DNA of 64,000 nucleotides from Dermatophagoides farinae (GCF_024713945.1 NC_134680.1:5515501-5579500), one strand, 5' to 3'. Positions 10,386 to 23,400 are shown, counted from the stretch's first letter. Numbers and translations are program-made. Notes: generated from the sequence alone by a model not told the origin.

Positions 10386-12736
10386 TATTTTTCACATTTA
10401 AATGGATTCTTAGATTCGTTAGTTTTGTCAAGTTACAATAAACAAAATACATACACACACACACACAAACAAATCTTTACAACACTCTGTATTCTGAACA
10501 ATAATCTTCAGTAAAATTACTGGTGAAAAAAAATCTTTCAAATGCACACGCACACACACAAACACAAATTGATTGTATAGTACAACAAAAATACGTACAC
10601 AAAAAATGATATCGTATATATATATCGAGTTTTAAAGCCAAAACAAACTAGGTCATTTCATCATCATCATCATCACTAAAAGTCACTCGTAAGTATACAA
10701 CAAAAAAAACATAACCACATTATATTGAATGCTGTGAAGAAGAAAAAAAGACAAAATGATCGAATAATATTTGAATAAAAAAAGGAAAAAAATTCCAAAT
10801 TGTAATGATTTGTCCGTGTGCACACAGTATTTGGTGAATTATAAATCGAATAAAAATGATGAAAAGTCAGAATTTGTTCGAAAATTATCATTGTTGATTA
10901 AAATGATCCTTGAATAGTTGTAGTTCTCGTACTAAATTTTCATATTATTTGATTTCGATTAAAATCCAGATAGATCAATAATGTTGTTATTGATGATGAT
11001 CTAAACGGATGATTGATTGAAAAATGTTTACAAGTGTCTGTCGATTTGTTTTTCTTATTGATTGAAAAATAATTCACAAATAATCAATAATCGAACGGGA
11101 AAAAAAATTGCCAAATTTGATTGGTTTTTTTTCTCTTGTTGTTGTTGCTGTTGTTTGCTTGGAAGAAAAAAAATCTTTTTAATCAATATAGCAATATTTT
11201 TATATTCAATCGATTCAAGATTTATTCATTATTAACGACAGCAGAAACAAAAAACATAAACACAAAATTAAATCACCATTGTAATCAATTTGTCAATGAT
11301 AAATAATGATGATGATGATGATGATGATGAAGCTGATGATGTTCCAGACAATTTTATTTTATTTTTTTTTAACAGAAAAAAATCCAAAAAAAAAAATTTT
11401 GATAAAAACAAATCACAAATTCATAGAAAATACATGCACTCGAATAGCTCGAATACACACAAACACACACACACACGATACATTAGATGTGGATGGATAG
11501 AGGGAGAGTTGTTTTTTTTCTGATAGAAAGAGAGAGAAAGAAAAAGAGGATGATCATCGAATACAAAAAAAAAAAAAAAAACATACACACATAATGGTAG
11601 TGGCATAAGAATCCTAAAAGATCCAAATATTTTCAATTTATACTAGCAGCATTATTTATGATGGGATCCATGTGTGCGTGTGTGTGTTTTTATCATTTTT
11701 TTCTTTTCATCATCATCATCATCTTTAAATCAATTTTTTTTCCTTCTCATATTCTTTTCTTGAATAATTTTCACGAAAATAAATGATCCACCAAATGAAT
11801 GATGTTTTTTTTTGTTCCTTTTGATTTTATCATCATAACTATATGTTCTTCTTCTTCTTCTTCTTCTTCTCTCTCTCTTTTGATATATTAATATAAGGAT
11901 TTTTATCATTTTCGAGTGCATATTGGGGGGGGGGGAATGAATGAATGGAAAACAATATATGAAAAGGAGGAGAAGCGACAACGACAAGAAGGCGGTAATG
12001 TTGAAAGAAAATAAAACATTATAATGTTATTGGCCGTTTTATGCATGCGCTTTAAGGTCGAATATATATTATATATATTGAATTCAAAACAAAACTCGTG
12101 TATACACTTTTCAAATGTATGATTCCTCCCGCCCCATCAGGATTCTAAACAAAATCAAAACAACAACAACAACAACAAAAAATGAAACGACTTTGAAGCA
12201 ATGACATTTTTGTTATATGAAATATGTGCAACCATCTGGTGATCAGAGTTTTCATTTTATATTTTTTTTCACAAAATTTGTCGATCAATTTTTGTTTGTA
12301 TCTTTACAAAAAAAAAATTCATTGATTGATTGATTGAAAAATGAAAAATTCCTGATGACAGCCAAACAATAATTTCATCAATTCAAGACATCAAGGACAT
12401 TATTCTGACTTCGAATGAATAAATACAATCGAATTTCGAATGTTTTTGCTGCTGCTGCTGCTGTTGTTGTTCATTATAGACTTTTAACCATCGATAGTCA
12501 ATTGACAGAATAATCGATTATTGCAATACTTATCACTTTTTATATTTCGTTTTCTTTTCTGCCCACCATTTCACCTGTGTGTGACATGTGATTCTTTTTT
12601 TTGTTTTTTTTAATTTCTTATTAAATCCATGATTGCAATTCGACAATCATTCATCTCATCAATCAAATTCAATTCTCCTTAAACGAATCTTATTATTGGG
12701 TGAAATTTTTTTTTATTTTTTTTTTTGTAGAAAAAA
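10386..12736. other. Intergenic stretch upstream of TRAPPC4
   Basis: No gene is supported. It holds ATG/GAT, CA and CTT microsatellites, including GAT repeats at 11307-11330 and CTT repeats at 11848-11870, and a TATA-like ATATATATTATATATATT block near 12061-12080. A small C-rich CCTCCCGCCCC patch lies at about 12126-12136. T runs ending in TTTTTTGTAG at 12721-12730 form a strong splice acceptor immediately before the TRAPPC4 start, implying an untranslated first exon somewhere in this stretch. Confidence 0.5.
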
Positions 12737-13548
12737 ATGATGAACAAAGTTAATGGAATCTATAGTGTTTATATTATATCGAAATCTGGTGGTTTAATCT
12801 ATAATTATGATGTTGAATCAAATTTTCCATTGACTGAAGTGGAAAAAACATTCAGTTTTCCATTGGATATTAAATTAGACTTTACTAATCAAAGATTGAC
12901 CGTTATGTTCGGTCAGCGAGATAATATTAAAGGTATGTGATGATTTATTGATCATTGATTTTTCATGATGAAACTAAAAGTTAAATATTTCTTTTCAAAG
13001 TTGGTTATTCATTATTAGCAATTAATGGTGATCCAATCGTTGGCCGTAAATATAAAGATCAAGATATTATTAATGATTTTCTTGCAAATGAAGATAATTT
13101 TCCTGTTAATCTTAAATTTGGATGGCCACGTCTCAGTACGAATGAAAAGATTGTTATGGCATCAATGTTTCATTCAATGTATGCTATAGCTGCATTACAA
13201 ATTATTCCTAAAAAATCCATTGGCAATGATAATGTTCGTAGACATTCCTGCACCGGTATTGAATATATGGAAACGAATAATTTTCGTCTCAGTTGTTTTC
13301 AAACATTGACCGGCGTAAAATTCTTGATCATAAGTGATTTACGTGAAACAACGAATAAGGATTGGTTATTGCGAAAAATCTATGAATTATATTCGGATTA
13401 TGCATTGAAAAATCCATTCTACAAACTGGATATGCCAATCCGTTGTGAATTGTTCGATTTGAATATAGCACAATTGTTGGAACAAAATGATCGTAATATG
13501 GCTGGTAGTAGTGGTGATTCATCTTCCACATCAGTAAATCATTTCTAA
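12737..13548 (+). CDS. TRAPPC4: TRAPPC4 (synbindin / Trs23) TRAPP subunit
   Basis: Exons are 12737-12932 and 13001-13548; a 68-nt intron with donor GTATGT and acceptor TTTTCAAAG splits a Val codon. The product is 247 residues (human about 219). It is a core subunit of TRAPP complexes, which activate Rab1-type GTPases on ER-Golgi and Golgi membranes. Family signatures run the length of the protein: IYSVYIISKSGGLIYNYD near the N terminus, EKTFSFPLD, FGQRDNIKVGYSLLAINGD across the splice, RLSTNEKIVMASMFHSMYAI, the FQTLTGVKF strand and LLRKIYELYSDYALKNPFY followed by DMPIRCELFD. The C-terminal 20 residues are Ser/Asn-rich and not conserved. Relative to human there are a few extra residues before GIEYME. 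ATG 12737 is first in frame and directly follows a TTTTGTAG acceptor, so a 5' UTR intron is likely; ATG 12740 is an alternative. AATAAA lies at 13600. Confidence 0.96.
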
Positions 13549-13599
13549 TTTATCTATACCGTTTTTTGTAAATATAATTTGAAATTTTTTTGTTATCAA

Positions 13600-13605
13600 A
13601 ATAAA
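13600..13605 (+). terminator. Poly(A) signal of TRAPPC4
   Basis: AATAAA lies 52 bases after the TRAPPC4 stop codon in a T/A-rich 3' UTR, before the promoter region of the next gene. Confidence 0.6.
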
Positions 13606-13667
13606 ATTTATCAAAATTTTCTGAAAAATCGATTGTTTAGTTTCTATTGGTACCATCAGCCCTGCTA

Positions 13668-13678
13668 CCATCTAGCGG
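13668..13678 (-). promoter_or_regulatory. TAGATGG-type promoter motif
   Basis: CCATCTAGCGG (reverse CCGCTAGATGG) lies about 110 bp upstream of the BRC-protein ATG in a locally GC-richer patch. Similar ATAGATGGC strings occur at 24271 and 24334. The core resembles YY1/Pho-type GCCAT sites, but its identity as a promoter element is inference. Confidence 0.35.
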
Positions 13679-13780
13679 TGCGCATTATTGGCAATATTTT
13701 TGACATTCGAATTCGAATATTATGTCGAAACATTATTCTCTGTACAAGTCATCGATCCAGATTATTCACTCATCATAATC

Positions 13781-14236
13781 ATGGATTTCAAACCACCTTC
13801 ATCAGTAATTTTTCATACTGCAAATGGAAGAAAAATCGAAGTTACCGATGGACAAATGGCCAAAGTTCGTTCAATTTTATGGAGAAAAAATGATTCAGAT
13901 TCGAATATGAAACACATAACAGTGAATACGGACAATCGTACTCGAATGAAGACGAGTAAATATTTTTCTAATACCAATACCAATGTCTATGATAATGAAG
14001 ATAAAGAAAACATTATTGAATCATCTTCAATGATCAACAACAACAACAACAACGATGATGGTGATAATTTAATGGAAGATATCGATGATGATTTTTATGA
14101 TGACATTTTCATATCATCATCATCAATCGCTATGGACATATCGACAAAAAACGAATCGACAAAAAAACGATATTGCGAATCATCATCATCATCATCATTG
14201 CAACAAACATCATCTAAACGTAAACGTTTATCGTAA
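13781..14236 (+). CDS. Small single-BRC-repeat protein (RAD51-binding, BRCA2-like)
   Basis: A single-exon frame of 151 residues. Residues 11-33 read FHTANGRKIEVTDGQMAKVR and then SIL. This fits the BRC repeat of BRCA2 (FxTAxGKxVxVs...L.Kv..lf), including Phe11 and Ala14 that insert into RAD51 pockets and the Lys-Val pair of the helix. The rest is acidic and low-complexity, with a KEN box at 75-77 (DKENIIES), an acidic DDDFYDDIF patch at 102-110 and basic clusters at 128-130 and 146-149 (KRKR) that look like a bipartite nuclear signal. No OB-fold or helical DNA-binding domain of full BRCA2 is present. Expected role: a nuclear RAD51 regulator in homologous recombination, with cell-cycle destruction by APC/C. 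ATG 13781 is the first in frame. The gene follows TRAPPC4 by 232 bp and converges on the carboxypeptidase-like gene. The BRC match is seen directly; the function is inferred. Confidence 0.72.
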   Translation: MDFKPPSSVIFHTANGRKIEVTDGQMAKVRSILWRKNDSDSNMKHITVNTDNRTRMKTSKYFSNTNTNVYDNEDKENIIESSSMINNNNNNDDGDNLMEDIDDDFYDDIFISSSSIAMDISTKNESTKKRYCESSSSSSLQQTSSKRKRLS

Positions 14237-14324
14237 TTTGACTTTGAATAATTCCAATCCAAATTTATTTTTCATAATATAATATAATTCATGTTTATTA
14301 TTCATATAAATTTCATTTCAAAGA

Positions 14325-14330
14325 AATAAA
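14325..14330 (+). terminator. Poly(A) signal of the BRC-protein gene
   Basis: AATAAA is located 89 bases after the stop codon at 14236 and is followed by a T run. Confidence 0.6.
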
Positions 14331-14453
14331 ATTTTTTTTTTTTGATTATCACAAATAATACAATTGTAACATTCTAAATATGATTGATTCGATTGTGGAT
14401 GACAGCAGCAAACAAAATTTGTCCAAAAAAAATTATTCAGGTCGTCCATTTTG

Positions 14454-14459
14454 TTTATT
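14454..14459 (-). terminator. Poly(A) signal of the NAALADase-like gene
   Basis: On the minus strand AATAAA lies about 75 bases past the stop codon at 14535. A second TTTATT on the plus strand lies just above it, near 14470. Confidence 0.5.
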
Positions 14460-14534
14460 TTTTTTAAAATTTATTTTCGTATCAAAGTTTTTTTTTCATA
14501 ATAAGGATGATGAATTCAAATGTCGAATAAAACG

Positions 14535-17500
14535 TTATGATGAAAATGGTTCGATTGATAATGAATTGGCTGCCGATTGTATTGTATGTATCAATATGGG
14601 TAAATGTTTCTGTAGCCTTATTAATGAATGTTTTAAATCATCATCATCATCATCATCATCACCATCATCAATATTATTGAACATTGTGCCCATTAATTGA
14701 TCTAATTCATCAATAATTGCTGGAAAAAAGCCACCATCATTACCATCATAATGATGTTTAGGCATTATGGTATTAATCATTTCAGATGGTGATAGTATTA
14801 AATGTCTTTTAAGATTATTCGATGGCAGGCCACGATGATCAAGAAATTGTCGTTCAATCAATAATAATTTATCATTCAACTGTCGTACCATTAATGGACT
14901 TGATCGATTGATTGATTGAATGATTGATTAATTCCGGAAATTAGAAAAAAAATGAATAAATTGATAAGATAAAATAAATCGGAAAAAACAAACAAATGAA
15001 AACCTACTTATTCAAATCGATTTTATCCTGTCTACCATGGAATTTGATCGCTTCTTGGCTAAAATTTTTGATTGCTGATTCAAGTGATTCTAGAATGGAA
15101 AAAAACCAAAAAATGAACAACAACAAAAAAAATCGAATCAGTTCAAACAACATATACTAATACTACTCACTTAGATCTAGATCCATCATGTCAATAAATT
15201 CATTTGAATCAATCATCATTAACGATGACGACGAATTTAAATTGATTATTTCACCATTTTCAATTATTGATTCAACGATATTTCCACTATTTTTAGACAT
15301 AGACATTGATTGTTGTTGTTGTTGTTGTTGCTGACGACGTCCCATCATGATTACATTATACATATGTAAAGTTTTTACATAAAAATCTTTCAATATTTGA
15401 GCATAATCAAATAGATTGAACGGTATGAATGATGAATTGGAAAGGTTTTCGACTAGATGTACCAATATTTGTGCTATGGTTACATGATAACGATAATCAG
15501 GATCAATAAAATTTTCCAATGCTTCAATACGATCATATTGGCTATGTAATAATGGATAAGGAATATGATTCATTGTAATACGTTCGACATCTTCATTATT
15601 ATCATCATTTACATTCATTTCATCATCAATATTGATGAAACTAATATCGGCAACAGGTATACCGGCCATTGTATAGAATGGTGCATATGATCCATACATA
15701 TCTAATGGTCGTACATGTGGTCTTACTTCTTGAAATGCTGATTCTAAATATGTTTTTAGAATTGATCCCGGATCGGCTGTTTCTTGACGATGAAATTGTC
15801 GATAATTTTTATTGCCCAGTATTTCTTTTTCACTAATATCTGTCGGATTTTCAATATCAAACATTTTCATATGATTAAAAATGTTTGATTGAAATATTAA
15901 TGTTGATTTATTACGCATTTTAGGCATCGATACAATCCATTTATCATAGATTGAATTGAAATCATCTTGTTGTTTAGATGATGATGATGAAGAGGAAGAA
16001 GGTGATCGTCGTGGTAGGAATACATCTTTTGTAGCATTGAAAATTGAATGATAAAGTAATGGTGATGCAGCTACACTAAGCGTATCATTGCCATTAACCT
16101 GAATTTGGAAAATTTTTGTTTTTTTTAATAATAATTCAATTTTCAATAAGATAAATCTATACTTACGACTAGATTAACATTAATATAGGCCACAGCACGC
16201 ATATATAATATTTTATATAAATCTTCAACAAATTCTGTTGAACCAATCAGATTGAATTCTTCACCACCCCAGCTACAAAACATTAATGTTCGCCGTGGTC
16301 GCCAACCACCACCATTTGCAACCATATCACCGAATACACGTGCCATTTCCATGAATGTACCTGTACCGCTTGCCGAATCAATAGCACCCATTGTCATTGA
16401 ATCACGTTGATTACCAATAATAACATAACGATCCGGTTCATCAAATCCACGTATTGTACCGATTACATTATAAATAGTTTTTCTGACTAGTCGATTATTG
16501 ACCGATATACGAACTTTAAGATTATCCTTTAATTTAGGTCCAATACGATAGGTAAGATTAAGGCCACCTTTCCAATCATTTGGTGCAATCATTCCATCCA
16601 TATGATTGAAAATTTTTTCAGCCATCTCATAACTGATTGGTTGTGCAGGTATTGTTAGCTGTCGTTCTGGATGGAATCTATTACGATAGGCATATGAATT
16701 TGATGGCAAACCAAATGTTTCTGGATCACCGGCACCATTCCAGAATATACCATCATTTCTTATGCCATCCGATGGTAACCATAATGAATCGGGAAATGGT
16801 TTTGATTGCCGAGGATTATAATGTTGTGGATCTGGATATAATAACAATGCCGATGCATTCAATGCAGCTGCATAACGATATTGTTCACTTGCAGACAGAT
16901 GAAATTGTTTGACAAGAAAAATTTTTCCATTAAATATTTCATTACTGGTTGTATTAAATAGATTTTGTAATTGAATAAAATCAACTGGACGGCCATAATT
17001 AACGAATAATATCTCTCCAGTTATATCACCTTTTGGTGAATAAGGACTAAATGGTAAAGGCTGTTGTTGTTGTTGATTAGACGTTGAAAGTGATGAATAA
17101 ATTTCACGGCCAGATATTGAATCGACTAATGCAACAAAATTTGGTCTATTCGAATCAGGCAACGATAATAATGTGGAATAATTTTTCAATGTAACATAAT
17201 CAAAATGATTATGAATAAAATGATCACGAATTTTGTTTGCTAAATCTAAATCTTCATTTGAACTAGCCAAATGTGGTTGCCGAGAAAATTCTCGTACATT
17301 TATTCGTATATTTTCTGAACTAATACTTGCCAATAATTGTGCTCGTCTCAATGCTGAATCACCTGCAATATGCGATGATGATGATGATGAAAGATTGGCT
17401 TCATCAAACGATGATGAGATCACCTTGGTCTGTAAACAATCATTTGTATGAGATAAATGATTTGAATGGCTAAAATAACCGATTAGAAATCCAAAAATTC

Positions 17501-17841
17501 CAATACAAGCCGATATCGATAAAATCAATATGATTGAACGTTTATTACGATAAACATGATACGGAATGGTTTCGGTTGTTTTTTCATAAATCTGTATGGC
17601 TGGTTCATGTTCAGGCCAGCCATTATGATCAACATCGGTACATTCTTCGTCTTTTTTTTTGTTGTCAATATTGTAAATATGGTCGAATATGGTTGCACAA
17701 TGTCAATGTCAATCGATAAGATAATGATATGTGGTGGATAAGAAAAATGTATAATAAAATAAAATCAATCAATCAAAAGAATATTCTTTATTACAAATTT
17801 AATTTACCTCGATATGGACGATATTGAGCTGTCAATGTCAT
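14535..17841 (-). CDS. Glutamate carboxypeptidase II/NAALADase-like, probable pseudo-peptidase
   Basis: Five exons on the minus strand: 17841-17808, 17650-16167, 16098-15171, 15089-15008 and 14898-14535, all GT...AG with compatible phases, giving 963 residues (human GCPII 750). Order: a 49-residue cytoplasmic tail, a TM anchor (about 50-71), a protease-associated region, an M28B peptidase domain and a TfR-like dimerisation domain. YVIIGNQRDSM (Q426), AIDSASG (D436), CSWGGEEFNL (E475, E476), AYINVN (N504) and YPLLHSQYD (H691) align with human H377, D387, E424/E425, D453 and H553. Both private Zn1 ligands, H377 and D453, are replaced (Gln, Asn), while the bridging Asp, both Zn2 ligands and the general base remain. 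Catalysis is therefore doubtful; transferrin receptors are family members that lost catalysis. Low-complexity insertions include poly-Ser at about 540, an acidic loop at about 663-676 and poly-Gln at about 762. The N-terminal exon assignment is inferred from splice sites. Confidence 0.9.
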
Positions 17842-20452
17842 TTGTATATATATAGTTGTATATTGGTTTTGGGCACCAATCACCAGACAGATATCGATTT
17901 AAATCAATTGACCGAAAATATCAGAAAATTAAAAACGATCAATATGTGGATTGACGAATGAAAATGACAGATGGAAAAAAAATGAAATGAAATACTGATC
18001 AAGGACAACAAAAAAAAAAAAAATGCAAATATAAATATAGAACAAAAATATGTCAATAATATGGACAAATAATTTTTTTTGTTTTGTTGTTATTTTCGAT
18101 AAAATCAAATTGTTTTTGTCATTCTGTCAAACAAAAAACGTAGAAAAAAACAACCACACACACACATTACACACACACAATAAATATCGATCAATCAATC
18201 AACGAAGAATATTCAGAACAATTTTTCAATTGTCATCATCGTCATTACATATATGATGAATCAAATCCAAAAACAAATGCTAAATCACTGATATGGCCCA
18301 CAATTTATATATGAATTTAACTCGATAATAAAAATAAATATTCTGGAGACCAAAGAGAAGAAAAATTTTCAGCTATATTGCATTATGATGAACCAAAAAA
18401 AAAAACATTTTTCCATTATTTGTTTGGATGCGCAAGTCTTTTTTTTATTGTTGTTGTTGTCGTTGTTGTTGTTTGGATGGATTCTGGAATAGCTATAGAC
18501 ACGCAAACAACATATAGACCGAGTTTCCATAGAATTACACATACAACCAAGTATACAAAGTCAATAGATCCGACTAGTTTCAACTGTATGAAAAAAAAAA
18601 CACTACATTGATGATGATGATGATGATGATAAATACTTTGAATCCAACGACAAATAAGAGGATCAAGTGAAAACAGCAAAAAAAAAAGAATCCACTTCTT
18701 CTATAGGAAAATGACAACAACAACCAGTTATTTGACACAAACAAGACGATTTGATTTTTTTTTTTTTTTTGAAAAAATTCTGTTATGTTTATCGTTGTTT
18801 TTTGTTGTTGTTGTTGTTGTTGAATTGATATGATCGGATGATTGAGTGTATATAACTGGCTGTAACCTTTGTGCTTGGCTAGTTATTTAGCTGTAGAAAC
18901 AACTCGATCTTTTTTCAATAATAATACAAACAGCTATAGCTAGATCAAACACAGATTTTCAATGTCTGAATGTATGTACTCACATGTGAGTATGTTCTTC
19001 ATATGGTGTGAGTGACCGACGACCTTTTTTTTAACAAAAAATAAAATAATTCACAACAGTTTATGGTGGTGGAACCAGATTTTTTTTCATATGAAGAAAA
19101 TAATTTCAGCTACCAGGTGTGTGTGTGTGTGTGTGTAGGTGAGCACGGGTGTGTTATTCATATTCGAACGAATAACCAACTAATGTGATGGTGTCACATA
19201 ATTATGATGATGATGATGACATTACAAAACTTTTTTTTAATGATTATGCGATTTTTATTTATGTTTGAAAAAAAACAGTCATATTGCTTCGGGTGTTGGC
19301 TTTGTGATCATCATCATCATTATTTTTTCAATCGATCCATTGATCATTTTCATTTATTTTAAAGAATTGATGATTGTAATGTACCTGCTGAAAAGAAAAA
19401 AAAAACTCCAGATTCAAAAAAAAAATGAATGAATGAATGTTTGCGGAAATAATAACAGAAAAAAACATTGCACAATGGATTAACATTCAGGGTCGTTGAC
19501 AATCACATTCTGGTCACAATGACAACAAAAAACGAAAGGTTGTTGACATTTGTTGACCAGATCTGTAATAAAAAAAAAATGAATTTCATTTTTTCATGCG
19601 AAAAAATGAAATTCAAATAAACAATAATGATTCTTTGGATTGCATGATGGATAGCCATAAACAAAATGGAATATCGAATAAAACGTAGAGGAAAAAAAAT
19701 CATATTGATTACACACTTTCAAAATGATGATGACGATTCGTTGGAACTTATCGTTTTTTTTCTGTGTTTCCAGAAAAAGAAAATAAAATTACAGCTACAT
19801 ATGAGTTGAATTTGATAATTTCATTTTCTCCACCATTCTTGCCATAGTGATCTATCACCAGTATCAACAACATTTTACTTTTTCAAAATTCTCAAGAATT
19901 CGCCAGGTGAAAAATAAAATTTTTCCTCTTTTTCCTCCTTGTCTTTTTTTTGTGTTCATTGATCGATCGATCAATCGATCCAATTGGTTAATGATGATGG
20001 ATGAATGAATGATGAAACTTTTTTCTCTCTTCTTTTTTTTTGCTTTCCGTATTTTTGTTCAGGTTTCATTTTTAGTTTCATAATTTTTTTTTCTGGTTTC
20101 ATAAATATTCAACAGTGGTATTCGAGGGATAGGAATAAGAAAAACAGTAATAGGTTCCCCTTGACAATAAATGGCACACAGCAAAAAAAAAAAAAAAAAA
20201 AAAAAAACACCCACTCCTTTTTAATTCCATATCGGGTAACCATAGTGACCACCTGTGCGTCTCGAATAAAATTCAATTCTATTCATGAAAATAGAAAAAA
20301 ACAAAAGATTTTATCTTCGTGTGCGTGGTTTTCCGTTCCATCACCACCATTCGTTCGTTCATTCATTATATCATCTGTGTTCTTCGATTCGAATGAAATT
20401 AATTTTCATTTTTTTTACAGATGGCCAATTTCAATTATTGTTGAATGTCAAA
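17842..20452. other. Divergent interval between NAALADase-like and PCNX4 genes
   Basis: No coding sequence is recognised. TATATATATA at about 17845-17855 on the minus-strand upstream side may be the TATA-like region of the NAALADase-like gene. A TTTTTTTTACAG acceptor at 20410-20420 lies 33 bases before the PCNX4 start and implies a 5' UTR intron, with GCCAG|GTGAAA near 19900-19910 one possible donor. Simple repeats include ATG at 18610-18630, TTG at 18802-18822, TG at 19117-19134 and a 25-base A run at 20183-20207. CAGCTATAGCTAGAT at 18938-18952 recurs at 50330. Confidence 0.5.
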
Positions 20453-23400
20453 ATGAATATTTCACTGATTAGTGAATATAAAATTTCATTCATTTTACAT
20501 AGAATTTTTCAAACATTTTTCGGCGGTCTTGAATTGAATAATCGTATCATTACATTGGGACGAAAAGATTCGAAAACAATGACCACCGATACGAATGATT
20601 CGAATTTTACGATGAATAATCTGATTCCAGGTGCATCATCATCAACTTCGACATCAGCATGGTTTATTCAATTATTCATCTATATATTTCCATCATTCAT
20701 TGGTACAATTGTATCGACATTAATCGATTCAGCATTGATTGATTCATACATTGGTATATTAAGTGTATCGGTAATTGGATTTATTTTTACAATGATCATG
20801 AATATTCAGCCACAAAAATTGGCCAATAAAACACGGCCATTAATTCATATTGATGATGGTTGGCCTATGGATGCATCCACCGCCGTTATGTTCAAACAAA
20901 ATCAGCCAAAACAAAATCTTAAATATCCGAATGTTAAAACCATTCGACAATATCAATCACAGATAATTATCATTATTATTGCTCGAAGCTTGATATCATG
21001 TTCACTTCTCGGTATGATGGTCAATTCATTTCGATTGAAATCCATCAAATTTCATGTTCAACCAGATAATGTGATGGCCATTTTTATCATGCTACTAGTA
21101 TGGTTCACATTTACAACGGTACATTATTCATTGATTGTTGGATCACCACCTGAAACGACAGCTTATTCAATAAAATTTCGATCAATAGATAGTTTTAATC
21201 GTTCAATCTATATGCTCACCTTATTATTGGCTATGACATTCGCATCAGAATCAATATATTCAACAATAACATTGATTATCTGTTGTTTACCATTATTATG
21301 GTTATTGGGCATATTACCACCAATTCCAGCATTAGTATTCTATCTTCTTGAACAAATAAATATCGTATTGTTAGCCGGTACAGCCAGCTGTTATATATGG
21401 TCATTATTTATGACAATCATATTCTCCATAACTGCCATTACATTAAGTCATTTTTATCTTAACGGTCGACGATTTCTTCTCACCAATTTGTTTACCGGAT
21501 TTTTAGTAAGTAATAAATGGTTATTTAATATGAATCGATTACAATATTGGCCATATCTGATAAAAATGATTACATCAATCAATGCTATGATTGCCATCTA
21601 TTGGATACAAAATCGATTCTTGTCGATTATTCGGATACAACTTTTTGAAATTCTTTTAACATTATTGATCATTGTTTATTTGGCTAAATATTTCAAAATG
21701 ATCTACGTGATTAATGTGATTAAAAATCCGCTCAATATGATTATGTCGACACGATTCATTAGTCGAATACATTCAAATCGTACATTCATAATGATTATAC
21801 GAATTCTTCTACATTTATTCATACCGATCATTTGTTTGTTATTGATTGTACAGAAATTAGATAATAATAATGATCGTATAATGAATAGAACGATTACGAT
21901 AAAAAATTTTCTTTTTGATATTCTTGTATTTCGAATGTTTCGCCATTGTTGGCAATATCCATATCGTTTTGGCTTCCAAACTTTATTCATCGAAATTTTG
22001 GATTCAATTCATTATCCAATCAATAGTCATGATAATATAATTGCCAACATTAATGAATGGCCATTAGAAGCTAGATATTTTTGTTTGGATCTAATCAGAA
22101 TGATTGCAATTGATTTTTGCCATAAATTCTATATGGTAATGACCATTCTTATTACATCTGTGATGTTTCGTAAACAAAAAATTCGTTATAGTTGGACCAT
22201 TTTCGGTAAGTTACTACAGAAAAAAAATCAAATCATATGTTAATTAGTGAAATTTATTCATTTGTTTCTAGTTTTAAATGTGATATTATTACCTTTAAAT
22301 GTTATCATCATAATTATAACCAGTATGCTCAATATACCCATAATTCCATTGTTTACATTACCGATTTTTCTGCCATCATTTCCACGGCCAATGAAATTCT
22401 GGTCAACAACACCAATGATGTTACCGATGACAATGGATGATACAATGAATGATGCAGCATATTATCGACAATTGATGCCACGTTTAATTGATTCATTACA
22501 TCAACAAAGTCTTTTCTGGGATTTTCGTCATGCAGGTGAAATTATGATAGCCAGATTTGATGATCGTTTAATGTGGTTTCAAGTACTAGAATCAGGACAT
22601 AATTATTGCCAAATACAAATGAAAGGTCTTGAATTACAGGAAACATCTTGCCATACATTAGAAGCATCGACAATCGATCAGATCAATGAATATTCATTCC
22701 ATAATATTGGTGTGTGTTGTAATTCATTGTTCAATAAATATTTCTTTTATGCCATCAATCCATTGACAAAAGCAACAGTACAAACTTATTCCGATGCAAC
22801 CAGTGTTCTAACAGGTATCATTGATTCACCGGATACTTATGTTCGCATTAAACGTCTATTCTGTCCAGTATTCATATGGCTTCTACTACAGCATAAGATT
22901 CGTTTGATTCTTGTAGAACGTGAACAAAAACTTCAAAATGAGAATAAAAATTCAAATGTAAATATTCAAATGGTTAAAGAATCACAGATCAATATAATTG
23001 TACAATCCGATTCGGTAATGGATCAACGTTCATCGTCTAATAATGATGATGATAATAATGATAATGGTGATGAACAACGAAATCGTTCTATTTCGTCAAC
23101 ATCTACGAATAATACAGATAACGATGGTGAATCGTCGCTGCAATTTAGCTATGATGATCTTCAACCAAATATACAATGGACCAATTTCAGTTATCAAATT
23201 TCACGAAGACGTAAATCAATTCAACATCGTATTAATCGTTTTCTTTATTCAATTGAATGGTTTTCGAATGTTTTGAAAATTTTAACTCACAACAAAGCCA
23301 TTCTAACGGAAAATGAACTTGAATCATTAATATTGTCATACAATCATATAGCAAACATTTGTTTTACCTTGGTATTTCCAACGAACAAAATTGCCGAATC

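Larger units (their letters stand above)
14237..14534. other. Convergent 3' ends of BRC and NAALADase-like genes
   Basis: The plus-strand gene has AATAAA at 14325-14330 and the minus-strand gene has AATAAA (TTTATT on plus) at 14454-14459. The two 3' UTRs therefore end close together or overlap. The plus-strand open frame that starts at 14380 reads through this interval and the last antisense exon, and is not supported as a gene. Confidence 0.6.

Noticed and set aside
14380-14700. Plus-strand frame antisense to the last NAALADase-like exon
   Set aside because: It overlaps a clearly homologous exon on the other strand, contains a Ser run from CAT repeats and has no recognisable domain.
20285-20452. 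Upstream extension of the PCNX4 frame
   Set aside because: It crosses a TTTTTTTTACAG acceptor and has no similarity to pecanex, whose N terminus begins at 20453.
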